Positions 51,280 to 54,497 of a stretch of 54,497 nucleotides of DNA are shown here, piece after piece. The translations under genes and the position numbers were made by a program. Origin of the DNA: Oceanivirga salmonicida (GTDB lineage: Bacteria; Fusobacteriota; Fusobacteriia; Fusobacteriales; Leptotrichiaceae); contig NZ_LOQI01000001.1 in the NCBI RefSeq assembly GCF_001517915.1, positions 1 to 54,497 of the forward strand, in the 5' to 3' direction. The stretch's first letter is position 1. Every line of letters begins with the position of its first letter. The notes under the pieces are model-generated. The model searched no databases. It saw only the letters and a program-made list of their open reading frames with translations, and was not told the origin of the DNA.

Positions 51280-52188
51280 CTATTTTTTTATTCTTAATGC
51301 TACTGTACAAGATATAACTATAAGTAATGAACTTAATATTTGCATAACATTAATACTTTCATTTAATAAAATATAGGCTACTACTGCTGTTGAAATAGGC
51401 ACTAGTAATTGTAATATATTAAATACTACTATTCCATATTGATGCAATATCTTTAATGATAATAGTAAGCCTGTAACTATTCCATAAATACCTGATAACA
51501 TAATAAATAATATTAAAATATGACTAGCATTTAGTAATTCGTATATATTGTTTGTAAAATATGATAATAATATGAAAACAATTCCCATTACAAGACTTAT
51601 CATAGTTGCTATTATTATGCTAGGTAATTTTTTACTCATAATTTTAAAGAATATATTCTGTATTGAATTTGCTAGTATAGATATCATTAAAAATACATAC
51701 CCTAAAATATAGTTTGAGCTCTGTGCATTTGCATTTTTTGAGTAAAATATAAATACAAAAGAACCTAATATTGCTATTATAGACCCTATTATAAATCTTA
51801 TATTTTTCACTTTTTTTCTTTCATCTTTAAAAACAAATGAAGCCATTATAAGTGATATAGGCATACCTAAAATACCAAATATACTAGCTGACAATGAAGA
51901 AGTATATTTTAGACCTTCCATTAAAAAGTACATATATATTGATGCTAAAATAGATATAGACATAATGCTTAAAAACATTTTTTTATCTTTGAAAACTATT
52001 TTTAAATACTCTCTATATTTCATATATGATATAAGTAGTAAAAATAATCCCCCTGCTAAAAATCTTAATCCATTGTTACTATACACACTAAATCTTGTAC
52101 TTAAAAATCTCAACATAGGGTAATTAAATCCCATAAATATTACATACATTATTGCTAAAATATTATTATCTTTATTATTAAATCGCAT
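51280..52188 (-). CDS. EamA/DMT-superfamily transporter
   Basis: 302 aa, ten predicted membrane helices in two EamA repeats (MYVIFMGFNYPMLRFLSTRF, NNGLRFLAGGLFLLLISYMK at the start; VVFNILQLLVPISTAVVAYI late). Substrate not readable. First gene of the operon with DJ-1 and the two YadA-anchor proteins. GGGAG precedes the ATG. Not closely similar to the other DMT protein in this window. Confidence 0.83.
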   Translation of the reverse strand: MRFNNKDNNILAIMYVIFMGFNYPMLRFLSTRFSVYSNNGLRFLAGGLFLLLISYMKYREYLKIVFKDKKMFLSIMSISILASIYMYFLMEGLKYTSSLSASIFGILGMPISLIMASFVFKDERKKVKNIRFIIGSIIAILGSFVFIFYSKNANAQSSNYILGYVFLMISILANSIQNIFFKIMSKKLPSIIIATMISLVMGIVFILLSYFTNNIYELLNASHILILFIMLSGIYGIVTGLLLSLKILHQYGIVVFNILQLLVPISTAVVAYILLNESINVMQILSSLLIVISCTVALRIKK

Positions 52189-52221
52189 ATTACTCCCTAC
52201 TTTATTGTATTTATCTCAGTT

Positions 52222-52230
52222 ATTATATCA
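52222..52230 (-). promoter_or_regulatory. Promoter of the DMT/DJ-1/YadA operon
   Basis: Minus-strand extended -10 TGATATAAT (TATAAT at 52222-52227), about 34 nt before the ATG. The -35 is weak (TTAAAA). Confidence 0.55.
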
Positions 52231-52316
52231 CATAAAATTAAAAATTTTAATAATTTATATTAAAATGTTATTAACAAAAAAGTTTTACTATATTATTTAA
52301 ACTGATTTTTTAATTT

Positions 52317-52412
52317 AAAAAGATGACATTTAGAATTATTAGAAAACATATACCTTATATTTTCTATTTTATATCTAATTTAAGGTATATGTTCTTAGAA
52401 TGTCATCTTTTT
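52317..52412. terminator. Long two-stage hairpin, likely bidirectional terminator
   Basis: Outer arms AAAAAGATGACATT (52317-52330) and AATGTCATCTTTTT (52399-52412) pair over 14 bp; inner arms AACATATACCTTA (52345-52357) and TAAGGTATATGTT (52381-52393) pair over 13 bp, with a 23-nt loop. On both strands it ends in a T-run. It follows the GA-module gene and could terminate it, but is far longer than needed. A small MITE-like element is an alternative. Confidence 0.65.
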
Positions 52413-52447
52413 TACTATGTTTTAATTAATTTTATCAATAAATTGTA

Positions 52448-54497
52448 TTACCAATTATACCCTATATTTAAATTAGCTCCAACTTGAATATTCTTTTTCA
52501 AATCTCCATTAAGTTTAAATTCTGGATTTAAAACAAAACCATTAACTTCATATTTTGTACCTAATTTCAAGTTATAATCAAAGTAACTTCTAACAACCTT
52601 ATTTGTTTCTTTTGAATCAAAAGTTGATAATACTTGATTATTATATCCTCCTGAAACATTAGGTTCTGCATATATATTAAGTTTAGGTAAAACTTCATAT
52701 GAAATATTAGTACCTAAATTTACATCGAATCCTACTCTATCTTTTAAGTAAACTTTGTCATCTAATTCTACTTTACTTGAATATGTTAAATAAGTTCCAA
52801 TAATAGGTTTAATATTTAATTTTCCAAAGTTAAAGTTTTTAGAATATCTAGCATAAATATCAACATTATGATTTAATTTTTTATCATACTCTGCTAATCT
52901 ATATCTTATAAATGAATCAAATTCTTTATATTTAAGTGAAGCACCTATTCCAACATTATGTGAAATTCTATTTTGATATTCAGCAAAAGCACCTATACTT
53001 AAATCTGAATTTTTAAATTTATGATTTCCTCCTAAAGATACTCCTGTAATGAAATTAACACCATTTTTACCTATTAATTCTTTAGAACCATTTACATTTA
53101 TAAAGAATCTATCATTAGTTCTATTTATAACATCATAATCTTTATAATAGAATGCATCTGCATATTTTTTATAATCTTCAAATTTTATTTTGTTATTTTT
53201 TTCTATATTCTTTTCACTAAGTTCTTTTGCAGCTTCTAATGCTTTTGTAACTTCTTCAACTGTTGTAGCTTTTTCAACTTCTGCTTGTGCTTTTGTTATT
53301 TCATCTTCTGTTAAACCTACTAATTTTGATATTTCAGTTTTAGCATTTGCTTTAGTATCTTGTAATTTCTTAGCATTATCTTTTGCTATATTATTTGCAC
53401 TAAGTTCTTTTGCAGATTCTAATGCTTTAGTTACTTCTTCAACTGTTGTAGCTTTTTCTATTTCTTCTTGTGCTTTTGTTACTTCATTTTCTGTTAAACC
53501 TGATAATTTTGATATTTCAGTTTTAGCAGTTGATTTAGCATCTTGTAATTTCTTAGCATTATCTTTTGCTAAATTATTTTCACTAAGTAATCTTGCTGCC
53601 TCTAAAGCTTTAACCACTTCATCAACTGTTTTTGCTTTTTCTATTTCTTCTAGTGCTTTTTCTCCTTCTGCTTCAGTTAAACCTTCTAAATCTGTTATTT
53701 GACTTATAGCATCTCTTTTTAACTCTTCTAGATTTTCTGCTTCTTCTTTTTCTTGTTCTTGTTTATTTTTTTCATTAAGTGTTATTGCTTCTTCTAATAC
53801 TTTTGCAACTTCTTCAACAGTTTTAGCTTTAGTGATTTTTTCTTGTACTTCTATTCCTTGTTCTTCTGTTAAACTATCTAAATCTGTTATTTGACTTATT
53901 GCATCTCTTTTTAACTCTTCTAGATTTTCTGCTTCTTCTTTTTCTTGTTCTTGTTTATTCTTTTCATTAAGTGCTATTGCATCTTCTAATACTTTAGCTA
54001 CTTCTTCAACAGTTTTAGCTTTAGATATTTTTTCTTGCACTTCTATTCCTTGTTTTTCAGTTAAACTATCTAAATCTGTTATTTGGCTTATAGCATCTCT
54101 TTTTAATTCGTCAAGATTTTCTGCTTCTTCTTTTTCTTGTTCTTGTTTATTCTTTTCACTAAGTAATCTTGCAGCTTCTAATGCTTTAGTTACTTCTTCA
54201 ACTGTTGTAGCTTTTTCTATTTCTTCTTGTGCTTTTAATCCTTCTGCTTCAGTTAAACCTTCTAATTCTGATATTTCAGTTGTTGCATCTATTTTAGCTT
54301 GTTCTAATTTCTTAGCTTCATCTTTTGCTAAATTACTTTCGCTAAGTAATCTTGCAGCTTCTAATGCTTTAGTTACTTCTTCAACTGTTGTTGCTTTTTC
54401 TATTTCTTCTTGTGCTTTTAATCCTTCTGCTTCAGTTAAACCTTCTAATTCTGATATTTCAGTTGTTGCATCTATTTTAGCTTGTTCTAATTTCTTA
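52448..54497 (-). CDS. GA-module autotransporter, 3' part (5' end outside window)
   Basis: The frame is open to the right edge; no start is needed inside, and a GTG at 54040 is just an internal Val codon. At least seven 61-64-residue repeats precede the C-terminal domain. Each has the helical pattern A-x-x-x-I-x-x-L-x-x-L-T-x-x-x and a core such as KAKTVEEVAKVLEDA or KATTVEEVTKALEAA, the signature of GA modules (bacterial albumin-binding and Ebh-type repeats). The last 240 residues (from about KKYADAFYYKDYDVINRTND) alternate polar and hydrophobic residues and end GYNW: an autotransporter beta-barrel with C-terminal aromatic. Role: surface display, probably host-protein binding. Confidence 0.83.
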   Translation of the reverse strand, partial: KKLEQAKIDATTEISELEGLTEAEGLKAQEEIEKATTVEEVTKALEAARLLSESNLAKDEAKKLEQAKIDATTEISELEGLTEAEGLKAQEEIEKATTVEEVTKALEAARLLSEKNKQEQEKEEAENLDELKRDAISQITDLDSLTEKQGIEVQEKISKAKTVEEVAKVLEDAIALNEKNKQEQEKEEAENLEELKRDAISQITDLDSLTEEQGIEVQEKITKAKTVEEVAKVLEEAITLNEKNKQEQEKEEAENLEELKRDAISQITDLEGLTEAEGEKALEEIEKAKTVDEVVKALEAARLLSENNLAKDNAKKLQDAKSTAKTEISKLSGLTENEVTKAQEEIEKATTVEEVTKALESAKELSANNIAKDNAKKLQDTKANAKTEISKLVGLTEDEITKAQAEVEKATTVEEVTKALEAAKELSEKNIEKNNKIKFEDYKKYADAFYYKDYDVINRTNDRFFINVNGSKELIGKNGVNFITGVSLGGNHKFKNSDLSIGAFAEYQNRISHNVGIGASLKYKEFDSFIRYRLAEYDKKLNHNVDIYARYSKNFNFGKLNIKPIIGTYLTYSSKVELDDKVYLKDRVGFDVNLGTNISYEVLPKLNIYAEPNVSGGYNNQVLSTFDSKETNKVVRSYFDYNLKLGTKYEVNGFVLNPEFKLNGDLKKNIQVGANLNIGYNW
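53180..54497 (-). repeat. 183-192-bp coding repeats of GA modules
   Basis: Two repeat classes: 61-residue units with linkers like LAKDEAKKLEQ, and 64-residue units with linker KQEQEKEEAENLEE. Neighbouring units of one class are nearly identical at DNA level (period 192 bp for the second class), so recombination should change their number. Array continues past the window edge. Confidence 0.85.

Noticed and set aside
53190-53702. Open plus-strand frame of 170 aa opposite the GA modules
   Set aside because: A shadow of the repetitive, low-complexity minus-strand gene: Ser/Ala/Phe-rich antisense of Glu/Ala/Lys codons, no RBS.
52448-54497. Regular repeats that could suggest a CRISPR array
   Set aside because: Units are 183-192 bp, coding, in one open frame, with no short direct repeats and unique spacers, and no cas genes.

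Overview
The window reads as chromosomal DNA of a very AT-rich, Gram-negative, host-associated fusobacterium. The Leptotrichiaceae (Streptobacillus or Sneathia-like) fit best. The signs are a low GC content, short intergenic gaps and strong AGGAGG-type ribosome binding sites. Outer-membrane trimeric autotransporter-like proteins and a GA-module autotransporter sit beside Firmicutes-like housekeeping genes (FtsY, RecX, LmrCD-type exporter, psuK-psuG). Species assignment is inference; no rRNA or tRNA gene is present in the window.

Left part (1-25.5 kb) is almost entirely minus-strand operons. From the left edge they are: the start of lepA (EF4) behind a ferric-iron ABC transporter fbpABC, whose promoter carries a perfect 16-bp palindrome; the run upp-tsaE-tsaB-ftsY-pta-ackA-ywaF, downstream of zinc-free rpmE; a two-gene unit (55-aa membrane protein and a DMT exporter); a complete branched-chain amino-acid ABC operon livK-H-M-G-F; and a six-gene unit GT2-smc-LDT-LDT-pgm-META lipoprotein, which mixes chromosome segregation with cell-envelope enzymes.

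Middle part (25.6-33.9 kb) carries rplS and a DUF819 membrane protein on the plus strand. Between them is a promoter-to-terminator transcription unit for a roughly 300-nt RNA with a 20-residue amphipathic peptide ORF and a tandem 28-bp repeat. It is bracketed by two copies of the rplS terminator sequence. A ClbS/DfsB-like pseudogene follows, behind an 11-G tract that fills a -35/-10 spacer. The minus strand then holds rpmF and the lepB-rimI-recA-recX-FAD oxidoreductase-secreted protein unit.

Right part (34-54.5 kb) is more accessory. It has a bicupin lipoprotein, an exported FG-GAP-like protein, two tandem alanine racemase paralogues (the second lacks the segment with the catalytic tyrosine), a heterodimeric ABC exporter with one degenerate ATP site, and the psuK-psuG-dus operon. 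Two convergent AAA/DUF4143 ATPases follow, each marked by its own family of short repeats around its promoter. Next comes an operon ending in two YadA-anchor proteins with coiled-coil tails after the membrane anchor. The 3' part of a large GA-module autotransporter runs off the right edge.

The best candidates for something undescribed are the small-RNA/peptide locus at 26.2-26.55 kb, the AAA ATPase genes with private repeat sets, the Tyr-less Alr paralogue, and the poly-G controlled promoter.
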